DNA of 64,000 bases from positions 806,001 to 870,000 of the forward strand of contig CP024846.1 of the NCBI GenBank assembly GCA_004564215.1, read 5' to 3'. This DNA is from Beijerinckiaceae bacterium. GTDB lineage: Bacteria > Pseudomonadota > Alphaproteobacteria > Rhizobiales > Beijerinckiaceae. Below the pieces are notes generated by a model that did not search any database, was not told the origin of the DNA, and saw only the letters and a program-made list of their open reading frames with translations. Below, piece by piece: positions 19,514 to 30,693 of the stretch. The translations under genes were made by a program, and so were the position numbers. Each line of letters starts with the position of its first letter. The stretch's first letter is position 1.

Positions 19514-20758
19514 TCACGCGAACAAGCGCTCCGCCTTTACCAACGCCTCGGCGAAAACATCGATTTCCTCAAGCGTGTTATAAAGCGCGAACGAGGCTCG
19601 GCAGGTCGCCGTAACGCCGAAACGCGCGAGAAGCGGTTGGGCACAATGCGTTCCGGCCCGCACCGCGACCCCGGAACGGTCGAGAACGGTCGCAACGTCA
19701 TGGGCGTGGGCATTGTGCATGTTGAAAGAGATGATCGCACCCTTGCCCTTCGCGCGGCCGTAGATGTGCAACGAGTTGATTGCCGACAAACGGCGGTGCG
19801 CGTAGTCGCTCAGGGCCATTTCATGTGCATGAATGCGATCGCGGCCGATCGCTCGCATATAATTCATGGCGGCGCCAAGGCCGACGGCCTGGATGATGGG
19901 CGGGGTTCCCGCCTCGAAGCGATGCGGCGGCTCGTTATAGGTAACGTTATCGGTGGTCACTTCATTGATCATCTCGCCGCCGCCGAGAAAGGGCGGCATC
20001 TTCTCGAGCCACGCCTTCTTGCCGAAGAGCGCGCCGACGCCGGTCGGCCCATAGAGCTTATGACCGGTGACCGCGTAGAAATCGACGTCAAGATCGATCA
20101 CATCCACGTCGAGATGCACCGCGGCTTGCGAACCGTCGATCAATACGGGGATGCCGCGCTCGTGCGCTATTCTGACGATCTCCTTAACCGGAGTCACCGT
20201 GCCGAGCACGTTCGACATATGAGTTAGGGCGACAATTTTCGTCTTTGGCGTCAATGCCTTCTCGAACGCGTCGAGGGAGAAGTTTCCCTCGTCGTCGACG
20301 TCCACCCATTTCAAGACGGCGCCCTTGCGCTTGCGCAGAAAATGCCAGGGCACGATATTGGCGTGGTGCTCCATGATCGAGAGGACGATCTCGTCGCCTT
20401 CCTGGATAAAGGCCTCGCCGAATGACGCGGCGACGAGGTTGATCGCTTCAGTCGCCGATTTCGTGAAGATGATTTCCTCGACGGATCCGGCGTTGAGAAA
20501 AGCGCGGACATTTTCGCGCGCCGCTTCGTAGGCGTCGGTGGCCGCATTGGCGAGATAATGCAGACCGCGATGCACATTCGCATATTCGTGATAGGTCGCC
20601 TGGACCATCCGGTCGACGACCTGTTTCGGTTTTTGCGCCGAAGCGGCATTGTCGAGATAGACCAGCGGCTTCCCATAGACCGTCGTCGAAAGGATCGGAA
20701 AATCCGCGCGCAGCGCGGCGACATCGAAAGGGGCGTCAGCGGCCACATGCTTGTTCAT
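19514..20758 (-). CDS. sufS: Cysteine desulfurase SufS
   Basis: A 414-aa group II PLP cysteine desulfurase providing persulfide sulfur for SUF Fe-S assembly. The PLP lysine is Lys234 in TGHKLYGPTG and the catalytic Cys372 is in RAGTHCAQPL. The short active-site loop around that Cys is typical of SufS rather than IscS. It lies between sufD and sufT. No SufE gene is seen in the window, so its sulfur acceptor is encoded elsewhere or SufBCD accept directly. Confidence 0.96.
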   Translation of the reverse strand: MNKHVAADAPFDVAALRADFPILSTTVYGKPLVYLDNAASAQKPKQVVDRMVQATYHEYANVHRGLHYLANAATDAYEAARENVRAFLNAGSVEEIIFTKSATEAINLVAASFGEAFIQEGDEIVLSIMEHHANIVPWHFLRKRKGAVLKWVDVDDEGNFSLDAFEKALTPKTKIVALTHMSNVLGTVTPVKEIVRIAHERGIPVLIDGSQAAVHLDVDVIDLDVDFYAVTGHKLYGPTGVGALFGKKAWLEKMPPFLGGGEMINEVTTDNVTYNEPPHRFEAGTPPIIQAVGLGAAMNYMRAIGRDRIHAHEMALSDYAHRRLSAINSLHIYGRAKGKGAIISFNMHNAHAHDVATVLDRSGVAVRAGTHCAQPLLARFGVTATCRASFALYNTLEEIDVFAEALVKAERLFA

Positions 20759-20827
20759 GCGTTGCTCCCCAGCTGACGAGGCGTCACGAGGGCCACAATT
20801 TTGGTACGGCGCGCGAACTGCATCGGC

Positions 20828-22240
20828 CTAAACTCCTCTTTCAGGCGAGGCTGCGACTAGCTCCTCGGTGTCGTCGGCGATTGAAGCTACCGGCTTCGGC
20901 AGGCGCCGCGCCGAAAGCCAAGCGACCACTTGGCGACGGAATATTTCGATCAGCCCTTCATGTCCTATTTCATCGATCACTTCGCCAGCGAAAGCCTCCA
21001 AAAGAAGCGCCTCGGCCTGGGCGAAGGGCAAGCCCCTGGTTTGAAGATAGAACAATTGCTCGAGATTAAGGCCGACGCAGGTCGCGCCATGGCCGCAAAC
21101 AACATCGTCGGCGAAAATCTCCAGCTCCGGCTTGCTGTTCATCGCGGCCGTATCGGAGAGAAGCAGCGCCTTGCAAAGCATTCTGCCATCGGTTTTTTGG
21201 GCGTCCCGACCGACATGGATTTTGCCTTGAAATACGCCGGTCGCTTCCTCGTCGAGAATATATTTGAACGTCTCGCGGCTGACGCAGCCTTGGCCCACAT
21301 GCTCGACCAGCAAGGTCGTATCGGCATGTTCCCGGCCGGCCAGAAGCGACACGCCGCTGAGCAATCCTTGCGATCCCGCCCCCTCGAAGCGCAGGAACAT
21401 CTGGCGCCGAAGAAGGCCCTCCCCCAACACCAGCGCGAAGTTTTCAAATGTGGCCTTCGCGCCCATCCGCACCATGCAGCTTTCAAGCCGCACGCTGCCC
21501 GGAGCCGCGCCCGTCACCATCTCGGTACGGGCAAGTTTAGCTTCATCGCCAAGCGAGATGATCAGGCAGTCATTGGCTTGGCTCGCTGGCCAGCTTTCGA
21601 CATGGCCGTGAGGATGGCACCATTCGGCGAGACGGATCGAAGCGCCGGCTCCGATGATCAGGGCCGAGCGCGAGAAATGGGCCGAGGGAGCACGCGAGGT
21701 CGCCGCATGAATGAGGTTGATCGGTTCGGAAACGACCGCCCCTGGCGCGACCTCGATGACGACGCCATCCTGCATCAAAGCTGCGTTCAGGGACACGACC
21801 GGATCGAACGTACCGAGATCTTGCGCGGATAACAGCGCAATCAGATGGGACCGTCCTTCGGACAAGACGGACGCGAGCGAGTGGACTCTTAGTCCGCTTG
21901 GCAAGCCTTCGGACAGTTCCGGAATGAAAAAGCCATCGACCAGAACGAGCCGGGGTGCGGGCGCGCCGGCCTTGGTGAGGTCGTTTCGCAAGGCCTTGAT
22001 AGATGCCGCGTCCGGGGGCGCTGCGATCGGCAAGGCCTGGCGCATGAACGCCCGCAGATCGGTGTAATGCCAAGCCTCCACGCGGCGGTGGGGCAGCCCC
22101 GATGCCCGAAATGTCTCAAAGGCTTTCTCTCGCCATGTGGCAACGTCGGCGTTCCCGGGAAGCAGGGCTTTGGTCGCGCCAAACACATCCGCCAAGAAGG
22201 CTTCGGCGGGCGTGCGCGTGGAGATGATTTCGATGCTCAT
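20828..22240 (-). CDS. sufD: Fe-S cluster scaffold subunit SufD
   Basis: A 470-aa SufBD-family scaffold component that forms SufBC2D with the products of the two genes upstream. The C-terminal right-handed beta-helix and helical end are recognisable: GRMLCKALLLSDTAAMNS, KPELEIFADDVVCGHGAT with the conserved His, and FYLQTRGLPFAQAEALLL. The ATG is 12 bp after the sufC stop. The N-terminal about 130 residues are the variable helical part. Length is slightly longer than in E. coli, as usual in alphaproteobacteria. Confidence 0.95.
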   Translation of the reverse strand: MSIEIISTRTPAEAFLADVFGATKALLPGNADVATWREKAFETFRASGLPHRRVEAWHYTDLRAFMRQALPIAAPPDAASIKALRNDLTKAGAPAPRLVLVDGFFIPELSEGLPSGLRVHSLASVLSEGRSHLIALLSAQDLGTFDPVVSLNAALMQDGVVIEVAPGAVVSEPINLIHAATSRAPSAHFSRSALIIGAGASIRLAEWCHPHGHVESWPASQANDCLIISLGDEAKLARTEMVTGAAPGSVRLESCMVRMGAKATFENFALVLGEGLLRRQMFLRFEGAGSQGLLSGVSLLAGREHADTTLLVEHVGQGCVSRETFKYILDEEATGVFQGKIHVGRDAQKTDGRMLCKALLLSDTAAMNSKPELEIFADDVVCGHGATCVGLNLEQLFYLQTRGLPFAQAEALLLEAFAGEVIDEIGHEGLIEIFRRQVVAWLSARRLPKPVASIADDTEELVAASPERGV

Positions 22241-22252
22241 TTCAACTTCGCC

Positions 22253-23008
22253 CTAGGCGGCCGTAGGTTCGGTGACATAATCGCGGTAGCCGCTTTTTTC
22301 GAGTTCGAGCGCCAGCTCCTTGCCGCCACTTCGTACGATGCTGCCCTGCGCCATGACGTGCACCGTATCGGGCACCACATAATCGAGCAGCCGTTGATAA
22401 TGGGTAATGACCAGGAACCCGCGCTTCGGCGAGCGCAGCGCATTCACGCCATCAGCAACCACGCGCAGTGCGTCGATGTCGAGTCCTGAGTCCGTCTCGT
22501 CAAGAATGCCGAAGGAAGGTTCCAGAAGCGCCATTTGCAGGATATCCATGCGTTTTTTCTCGCCGCCGGAAAAACCGACATTGAGCCCACGCTTGAGCAT
22601 ATCCGGCTTGATGTCGAGCTTATCGGCCGCAGCCTTGACCTTCTTCATGAAGTCTGGAGTTGAAAGCTCCTCCTGCCCGCGCAGGGCACGCTGCGCATTC
22701 AAAGCAGCCTTCAGAAAGGTCAGGGTTGCGACGCCAGGAATTTCGATCGGATATTGGAAGGCCAGGAAAAGTCCCTTCGCGGCGCGGACATCGGGCTCGA
22801 GGCCTAGAATATTCTCGCCGTTCAGCAATACCTCTCCGCTCTCCACGTCGTAGTCCTTGCGCCCGGCGATGACATAGGACAGCGTCGACTTGCCGCTGCC
22901 ATTTGGCCCCATCAGCGCTGCAACCTCGCCGTCTCTCACAGTGAGATTTAGATCATCGAGGAGCTTGCGCCCGCCGATGGAGACATTGAGGTTCTTCACT
23001 TCAAGCAC
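22253..23008 (-). CDS. sufC: SUF ATPase SufC
   Basis: A 251-aa cytosolic ABC ATPase of the SufBC2D complex. Walker [10 protein letters not shown] is at about 34-42, the ABC signature is [10 protein letters not shown], and Walker B with the SufC-typical end is [12 protein letters not shown]. Start is GTG. It energises conformational change of the SufBD scaffold during cluster assembly. It is flanked by sufB (83 bp upstream) and sufD (12 bp downstream). Confidence 0.97.
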   Translation of the reverse strand: MLEVKNLNVSIGGRKLLDDLNLTVRDGEVAALMGPNGSGKSTLSYVIAGRKDYDVESGEVLLNGENILGLEPDVRAAKGLFLAFQYPIEIPGVATLTFLKAALNAQRALRGQEELSTPDFMKKVKAAADKLDIKPDMLKRGLNVGFSGGEKKRMDILQMALLEPSFGILDETDSGLDIDALRVVADGVNALRSPKRGFLVITHYQRLLDYVVPDTVHVMAQGSIVRSGGKELALELEKSGYRDYVTEPTAA

Positions 23009-23091
23009 GATTTCGATCCTCGATTAGTTTTTCTTGGCGCGCCGATCATGAGCCGCAGCGGCTCAACCGAATTCGTCGCCTCGGATGGGAC

Positions 23092-24564
<1,473 letters not shown>

Positions 24565-24638
24565 ACCATTCTCCTCACCTTGGCGGTTTCAAGGACCGCT
24601 GGTTCAGACACTTTAAAAGAAACCGGAAAACCGGTGAT

Positions 24639-25823
24639 TCATGCGGCGGATTGATTCCGCCTCGCCTTGATCGTGCCCACCGTCCTTTCAAGCGCCTTTA
24701 CGAACGAAGCGCAATCTTCAGGCTGCGAATCCCATCCAAGACTAACCCGGATTGCCCCTCTTGCCAGGTCCGGCTCCACCCCCATCGCGGTCAAGACGTG
24801 AGAGCGCTTCACCTTTCCGGACGAACAGGCAGAACCCGATGATACCGCAATACCCTCCATATCCAAAGACATAAGCAAGAGGTGCGCCTCAATCCCCGGG
24901 AGGGCAAAGCAGGATGTATTCGGCAACCGCGCCGTGCAAGCACCAAAAAAAACCGCGCCAGCTGCGATTCTTGAAATTTCCGCCTCCAGGCCGTCCCGAA
25001 AGGCCGCCAGTTCCACAGCCTGCTCTTTTACCCGCGCCTTCGCCGCGCGAAGGGCCGCCGCCATCCCCGCAATCCCGGAGACGTTTTCCGTTCCCCCGCG
25101 GAGGCCGCGCTCCTGGCCGCCTCCCCGTAGGAGCACATCTCTTATGTGGGTGGAGTCGGAGACAAAGCAAACGGCGCCAACGCCTTGAGGCCCACCAAAT
25201 TTATGAGCCGAAAGCACAATTGCGTCGGCTCCAAAGCTCTCGAATCGACAATCGGACTTCCCGGCAAGCTGAACCGCGTCGCAAACGACGTAGCCGCCGG
25301 CGGCGTGGATTTTCTCCGCAGCAGCCGCCACCGGCTGGAGAACGCCCGTCTCATTATTGGCGGCCTGAAGGGCGAGCATGACATGCTGCGAGGCAGCGAG
25401 AGCGCGAGCGAGCGCAAAATCAAGGGCCTCGATGTCGAGTGTGCCGTGCGGCGTCAAACCGACAAGTTCCAGCTGAGCCGGCGGGAACCGATGTCCGCTC
25501 AGGACCGCGGCATGTTCGCCGGCCGCCGCGAACAGGCGGTCGAACGCTCTGGTCTCCTGGCCCGGAGCACCGATATGCGGGGTCAATACCAGGTTCAGCG
25601 CCTCGGTGCCGCCCGAGGTAAACACCACATTTTCAGCGGCGACACCGACGAAGCTCCCGATTTCGCCACGAGCGGTTTCGATCAAGGCGCGCGCGGCACG
25701 GCCTTCGGCATGAACGGACGAAGCGTTGCCACAGCGCTCAAACGCGGCGCACATTGCCTCTCGCGCCGCCGGATGGAGGGGCGTCGTGGCGTTGTGGTCG
25801 AGATACACACGGGTCCGCGGCAC
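24639..25823 (-). CDS. Cysteine desulfurase, IscS/NifS-type
   Basis: A 394-aa group I PLP cysteine desulfurase. N-terminus VYLDHNATTPLHPAA, PLP lysine Lys208 in LSAHKFGGPQGVG, and catalytic Cys333 in the long mobile loop SSGSACSSG are all intact. It is the first gene of the suf run and differs in class from SufS in the same operon, so the operon encodes two sulfur donors. Start is GTG. No iscU-type scaffold is visible nearby. A direct repeat lies upstream. Confidence 0.93.
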   Translation of the reverse strand: MPRTRVYLDHNATTPLHPAAREAMCAAFERCGNASSVHAEGRAARALIETARGEIGSFVGVAAENVVFTSGGTEALNLVLTPHIGAPGQETRAFDRLFAAAGEHAAVLSGHRFPPAQLELVGLTPHGTLDIEALDFALARALAASQHVMLALQAANNETGVLQPVAAAAEKIHAAGGYVVCDAVQLAGKSDCRFESFGADAIVLSAHKFGGPQGVGAVCFVSDSTHIRDVLLRGGGQERGLRGGTENVSGIAGMAAALRAAKARVKEQAVELAAFRDGLEAEISRIAAGAVFFGACTARLPNTSCFALPGIEAHLLLMSLDMEGIAVSSGSACSSGKVKRSHVLTAMGVEPDLARGAIRVSLGWDSQPEDCASFVKALERTVGTIKARRNQSAA

Positions 25824-26223
25824 AACGGAAACTCACCAATTCAAGGAACGAAGCGACTGGCCGACGCGCCCGCGGGAAACGGATTGCAATCCAAAAGCTC
25901 TTGCAATCCAAGGGGGCATACGTGCTAGAAGGTCCCATGGATTTATCAGGATCGTCAGGATGTCGCGGAGCCAACAAGAGCCCGCTTCTCTCAATCCGAA
26001 CCGCCGCATGGACGCTAAACTTCTCTTAGGCGCCGATCAGCGCGCAAGTCAAGGCAACGGGCCCCAATCCGGTCAGCGTATGCCAATTGGAAAATGCCAA
26101 GATACAAGGACTAATCCACGCTTCAAACCGGAAACTATGGCCCAGATCGCGCCAAAACTCCGTCTGTCGCATTTCTGGATCATTTAAGGCCGCTGCAAAT
26201 GCGGCAATAACGATGGAGCAAGA
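25824..26223. other. Divergent intergenic region of the suf operon, with an 11-bp direct repeat
   Basis: About 400 bases without a credible gene. TTGCAATCCAA occurs twice, at 25884 and 25901, 17 bp apart start to start, about 60-80 bp before the first suf-run gene. This spacing could fit a regulator bound on adjacent faces of the helix. I see no clear Irr (ICE), RirA or IscR consensus and no Rrf2-family gene in the region. Confidence 0.4.
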
Positions 26224-26913
26224 ATGCCCGAGGTCATGTTCAACGGTCCCTCCGGCCGCATTGAAGGACGGTTTCACCCTTCCACAATCCGCGGAGCGCC
26301 GATTGCGATCATCTTGCACCCGCATCCGCAATTCGGCGGGACGATGAACAATCAGATCGTTTATAATCTCTATTACACATTTGCGGAGCGAGGGTTTTCC
26401 GTGCTCCGCTTCAATTTTCGCGGTGTCGGCCGCTCGCAAGGCGATTTTGATCATGGCCAAGGCGAGTTGTCCGACGCGGCGGCCGCGCTCGATTGGGCGC
26501 AGGCTATTAATCCGGAAGCGCGAGCCTGCTGGATAGCCGGAATTTCGTTCGGGTCCTGGATCGGCATGCAGCTGTTGATGCGGCGGCCGGAAATCGAAGG
26601 CTTCGTCGCCATTGCCCCGCCGGCCAACCGGTTCGATTTCTCGTTTCTCGCGCCCTGCCCGTCGTCCGGCCTGTTCGTGCATGGCGATCAGGATCGCGTT
26701 GCGCCGTTAAAGGAAGTCACAGGACTGATCGAGAAGCTTAAAACGCAGAAAGGCATTTCGATCGAGCATGCAGTCATACCCGGCGCCAATCATTTTTTTG
26801 AAAATTGCGTTGAACCCCTGATCGAAGAAGTCGGGCTTTATCTTGACCGCCGCCTGGGAAATCCGCCAAAACTCCCGACGCCGACCCGCAGCGAGCCGGC
26901 CGAACGCCGATAG
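26224..26913 (+). CDS. Alpha/beta hydrolase (serine-hydrolase fold, unknown substrate)
   Basis: A 229-aa single-domain alpha/beta hydrolase. The nucleophile elbow is GISFGS with Ser108; the acid is in VHGDQDRVAP and the His in PGANHFFENC. The oxyanion region reads ILHPHPQFGGTMNN and the early strand FNFRGVGRSQG. Similar hydrolases sit next to the suf operon in other Rhizobiales (recalled). No lid domain is obvious. It is transcribed divergently from the suf run. Confidence 0.85.
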   Translation: MPEVMFNGPSGRIEGRFHPSTIRGAPIAIILHPHPQFGGTMNNQIVYNLYYTFAERGFSVLRFNFRGVGRSQGDFDHGQGELSDAAAALDWAQAINPEARACWIAGISFGSWIGMQLLMRRPEIEGFVAIAPPANRFDFSFLAPCPSSGLFVHGDQDRVAPLKEVTGLIEKLKTQKGISIEHAVIPGANHFFENCVEPLIEEVGLYLDRRLGNPPKLPTPTRSEPAERR

Positions 26914-26956
26914 GTTCGATTTCGCCAAATAAAAATAAGATGTGGGGGGGGGAACA

Positions 26957-27412
26957 ATGCGAAAAATACTGCTCTCGATCGCGGTGTTCTTGGCTGGGAT
27001 CGCTCCGGCTTTGTCCGAGGAACAAGCGCGCTTCGTGAGCGCCGCCACGCTGGTTTGGTCCGAGGCGCCGGCCATGTTTCCGAAGGGCGCGAACGCTGCC
27101 CTGGTGGCTGGAAACCCGGAAACGGAGGGGCTGTTTGTCGTGCGCCTGCAATTCCCCGCCAATTACAAGATTCCAGCGCACTCCCATCCTTTAGCTGAAT
27201 CTATCACCGTCCTGATGGGCAACCTTCATATCGGCATGGGGAACAAGCTCGATATGAGCAAAGGCACAGAAGTTGCCTCCGGCGGTTTTGTCGAAATTCC
27301 TGCCGGCATGAATCATTACGCCTGGACGACGGAGCAGACCGTCATTCAGGTCCACGGACAAGGCCCGTTTGAAATGACCTACTCCGACGTCGCCGACGAT
27401 CCGAGCAGATAG
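26957..27412 (+). CDS. Secreted cupin-domain protein
   Basis: A 151-aa protein with a signal peptide (about 1-20, ILLSIAVFLAGIAPALS). A single cupin 2 domain follows, with metal-binding motif 1 around IPAHSHPLAESITVLMG and motif 2 around VEIPAGMNHYAW. Its enzymatic role is unknown; small exported cupins bind metals. A run of eight G's immediately before GGAACA gives an unusually G-rich ribosome site, close to the ATG. It probably forms a unit with the alpha/beta hydrolase 43 bp upstream. Confidence 0.82.
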   Translation: MRKILLSIAVFLAGIAPALSEEQARFVSAATLVWSEAPAMFPKGANAALVAGNPETEGLFVVRLQFPANYKIPAHSHPLAESITVLMGNLHIGMGNKLDMSKGTEVASGGFVEIPAGMNHYAWTTEQTVIQVHGQGPFEMTYSDVADDPSR

Positions 27413-27441
27413 CGGTCCCACCGCCCTCAGATCTAAACGAC

Positions 27442-28548
27442 TTACGACAGTACGCCGAAGTTTGCGGACTTTGGCGCGCCAGACCAAATACCGCCGGGTA
27501 AGGGCTTTTCGACGCCGGTGGTCGTCGGAAAGGTAAGGGGCAGCTTCTTTAAACTGCGCACCGCCAGATAGGCGAAGGCTTGCGCTTCCATCGCGTCGCT
27601 TGACCAGCCTATGGCCGTTGCCGAAACGACAGGGCATGGCAAACGGTCCGACAATTCCCGCATCAATGTCTTATTGTGCGCACCGCCGCCGCAAACGATC
27701 GCAAGCGAAGGAGACCCCGGCAAATGCGGCAGGACGCCCGCAATGCTCGCGGCGGTAAAAGCGGTGAGCGTTGCCGCCGCGTCTTCGGTTGAGAGCCCAT
27801 CGACGAGAACGCCCGAGAAATCGTTCCGGTCGAGCGATTTTGGCGGCGGGACGGCGAAAAACCGATGGGCGAGAAGTTCGCGCAAGATCGCAGTGTCGAT
27901 CTTCCCTTTGTCGGCGGTGGCGCCTTCCCGATCGAGCGCCACTCCGAACCGCTTGAACATAAGATCGTCAAGCAAGGCATTTCCAGGACCCGTGTCGCAC
28001 GCAATCGGCGGCTGGCCGGGCGCGATATAACTGAGATTGGCGACACCGCCGATATTGATGACCGCCACCGGTTCGGCAAACCCGGCCATCGCCGCGAGCG
28101 CGCGGTGGAAGATGGGCACAAGCGGGGCTCCCTGCCCTCCTTGCGCGACATCGGCGGCACGAAAGTCATGGACAACTTTGATGCCTAATCGTTCGGCGAG
28201 CGCCGCGCCATCGCCGATCTGAACGGTGAGGCGCCGCTCCGGCCGGTGCAAAACCGTTTGGCCATGAAAGCCGATCAGATCGATCTGCCCGCGGTCGAGG
28301 TTCTCGGCGCTGAGAAAGCTTTCCACCGCACGCACATGGCGGTCCGTGACCATGGCATCTGCGCGTGCCAAGGCGCCGGGTCTCGACTGCCTGTCGTCAA
28401 GTGAGGCTGCCGCTTCGATGGCTTGGCGCAACAGAACGCGATCTTCCTCGGCATAAGGGAAAAAACCGGTGCTCCCGAGCCGGACTGTCTCTTGCCCGTC
28501 CGTTTCAATCAACGCAACGTCAACGCCATCCATCGACGTGCCGCTCAT
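27442..28548 (-). CDS. anmK: Anhydro-N-acetylmuramic acid kinase
   Basis: A 368-aa sugar kinase that cleaves and phosphorylates 1,6-anhydro-MurNAc to MurNAc-6-P in peptidoglycan recycling. The ATP-binding N-terminus MSGTSMDGVDVAL, the middle GFHGQTVLHRPE and INIGGVANLSYI, and DTGPGNALLDDLM are family signatures. The ATG has AGGG 5 bp upstream. In many Rhizobiales anmK lies divergently next to tyrS (recalled); here about 5.7 kb of extra genes separate the two. Confidence 0.95.
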   Translation of the reverse strand: MSGTSMDGVDVALIETDGQETVRLGSTGFFPYAEEDRVLLRQAIEAAASLDDRQSRPGALARADAMVTDRHVRAVESFLSAENLDRGQIDLIGFHGQTVLHRPERRLTVQIGDGAALAERLGIKVVHDFRAADVAQGGQGAPLVPIFHRALAAMAGFAEPVAVINIGGVANLSYIAPGQPPIACDTGPGNALLDDLMFKRFGVALDREGATADKGKIDTAILRELLAHRFFAVPPPKSLDRNDFSGVLVDGLSTEDAAATLTAFTAASIAGVLPHLPGSPSLAIVCGGGAHNKTLMRELSDRLPCPVVSATAIGWSSDAMEAQAFAYLAVRSLKKLPLTFPTTTGVEKPLPGGIWSGAPKSANFGVLS

Positions 28549-28752
28549 AAGCCCTATCGCACGGGTAAGTGAAATGGTTATAACTCCGTCATTTTAAGGT
28601 GTCAGACGGCGTGGACCATGAGACAATCGCCATGGAGCTTTCTTACAGTTCCATGTCATTTCCATGACTGATCGAGCGCAATTCGCACTGCAAATTGTTG
28701 GCTAAACTGGCCTAAAATTCGGTATCATCCCCGCCCCAAAGAGATCTTGGAC

Positions 28753-30693
28753 ATGACTGGCAAAATCGGAATTGCCGAAAGGCTCGGCGAACGCGGCGTT
28801 CTTCTGCCCTCCCTGCTGAGCGAAGCCCTTCAAGCAAACGATCGCATAAAACTTCGTTTCAGCATGCTGCAGGAAGCAATGGCTCAGGCACGCAACCCGC
28901 GTGAACATCCTTCCACATTTGCGGCCGAACGCCAACAGGCAGGCCTCGTCGAGCCGCAGTTCGACACCCTCATTTCGGGCGCCCATGCGGCGGGCGCGAA
29001 CAAGGCCGTGATTCCTGGAGCGGCCACGCTGCTCGCAGCTTTACGCACCGACCTTGCCGCCATGCTTGCACCCATCGAGACGGCCGAGCCCAATGATGCG
29101 AAGCTGTTTTCAAGCCGCTTGAACACATTAAGCAAAGCGGTGCCGGTGGCCCATGGGGATACGGTCAGCGCTGCCGAGATCGGGGCGATAACCTCGGCGC
29201 GCCGGGAAGCTGGCGACAGCCTGCATCTGCTGGTGATGGACATGCATAAGGCCGTCAACCGGATCACGGGCGCCACAGCACCCGAGACCATCGATGGTGC
29301 CAAGGCCCATTGCGTCACTGCGGAGGATCGCTCCCGCATCAAAGCCTTTATGCAAGGCCTCAATCGCACCAAAGCGCTTGCATTCGGGCATCCAGGTCTC
29401 GGAACAACGGCTGTTCGCACCGGCACATCCCTCACGATCCAAAACGATATTGGGACGACCGATGCGCATGTTCTCGTCGCGCATGTCGATGGCCAGACCG
29501 TGACCGTGACCTACACCGACGTGCATCGACCCCGGGCGAAATTTTTTATCGCTCTTTTCGCGGGCCAAGGCATCGAATTTGGACCGCTGACGGAGCATGA
29601 TTCGCAAGGCCTCGGTACAGACGATGTGTTTTATCTGCTGACGGGGCGCTTTACGGGCAGCGATGAGGCATCACTGACGGAATTCCTAAAATTTCTCGGC
29701 TCCCGGATTGTATTTCTCATCGACTGGAACAAGGCCCGCAAAGCGTTGCAGATCTTTACCGGAAAAGACGCAGCGGTGGATCTGCTTACTTTTGCCGCCG
29801 TAAACGATCTCGGCCACCGGGCCTTCCTCGAACTCGGGGGTACCGATCTTGTCTTCGAAGCCATCCGGCGCGTGGCGGAAGGTCGAATTCCCTATGGCGC
29901 GCGTCTCGATGACGTCCTTGGGCACGAAGCGACGCAAGATTTCCTTCGCAACGTGCTGCGGCAGACCAGCGTCGGCCTTGCGGCTGGCCGGTCGGGCCGT
30001 CTTATCCGCGATGAAATCCAGGCCGATCTTTCCCAAAGATTTGAGACCGCCGAAGCCACTCTTCTCATGCTGATCGTGCGGCATCTCGGTCTTTCCCGGA
30101 TGCTGGCCGGCTGGCTCAATGAAACATTGTCGAACGGCGGCATCGCTCGCGCCGTGGACCGCGAACATCTTGCGGCCTGCGCGACGAAACTTGAGAAAAA
30201 GGCCGATCACCTGACCCTTTCCGCTCGCGAGATCGCGGTCCGGTTGAGCGACAACGGCAACCTGCTTCGTCTCATCGACGCGGTGGAAAACACCATGGAC
30301 ACGTTGGACGAATGCGCCTTCTTCATCAGCCTCGCACCGGAAACCGAAGGCGCAGACGCGGTTGCCCCGCCTCTTTCAAATCTCGCCCGGCTTACGCTCG
30401 AAGCCGTCAGTCATCTGGTGCGCGCCATGGAAGCCGCGGTGCAATTGCCATTGGGGCGGCGCGTCGACGCCATGGATTCCTTGCAATCCATAGATGCCGT
30501 TCTTGACGCGGAGCATCGCGCCGATGCGGCCGAACGTGACGCGATGCGGGCCTGCGTCGGCGCGGCCTGCCTTGACGCGCGGGGCCTCGTGCTTGGGCTT
30601 GAAGTCGCGCGAACACTTGAAACCGCGACAGATCATTTGGCCCATGCGGCACTGTCTCTCCGCGATCGCGTTTTGGAGGAATTATCTGCATGA
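28753..30693 (+). CDS. Large protein with C-terminal PhoU/DUF47-like domain, partner of PPDK-like protein
   Basis: A 646-aa protein. The last about 200 residues form a helical PhoU/DUF47-like domain with repeated E-x3-D motifs (KLEKKADHL, AEHRADAAERD, LETATDHLAH), which in that family bind metal-phosphate. I do not recognise the first about 430 residues; they hold TTAVRTGTSLTIQNDIGTTD, FYLLTGRFTG and FLIDWNKARKALQIFTG. No membrane helix is seen. Its stop overlaps the start of the next gene (ATGA), so the two products are probably made together and may form a complex. TTG 28747 is an alternative start. Confidence 0.75.
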   Translation: MTGKIGIAERLGERGVLLPSLLSEALQANDRIKLRFSMLQEAMAQARNPREHPSTFAAERQQAGLVEPQFDTLISGAHAAGANKAVIPGAATLLAALRTDLAAMLAPIETAEPNDAKLFSSRLNTLSKAVPVAHGDTVSAAEIGAITSARREAGDSLHLLVMDMHKAVNRITGATAPETIDGAKAHCVTAEDRSRIKAFMQGLNRTKALAFGHPGLGTTAVRTGTSLTIQNDIGTTDAHVLVAHVDGQTVTVTYTDVHRPRAKFFIALFAGQGIEFGPLTEHDSQGLGTDDVFYLLTGRFTGSDEASLTEFLKFLGSRIVFLIDWNKARKALQIFTGKDAAVDLLTFAAVNDLGHRAFLELGGTDLVFEAIRRVAEGRIPYGARLDDVLGHEATQDFLRNVLRQTSVGLAAGRSGRLIRDEIQADLSQRFETAEATLLMLIVRHLGLSRMLAGWLNETLSNGGIARAVDREHLAACATKLEKKADHLTLSAREIAVRLSDNGNLLRLIDAVENTMDTLDECAFFISLAPETEGADAVAPPLSNLARLTLEAVSHLVRAMEAAVQLPLGRRVDAMDSLQSIDAVLDAEHRADAAERDAMRACVGAACLDARGLVLGLEVARTLETATDHLAHAALSLRDRVLEELSA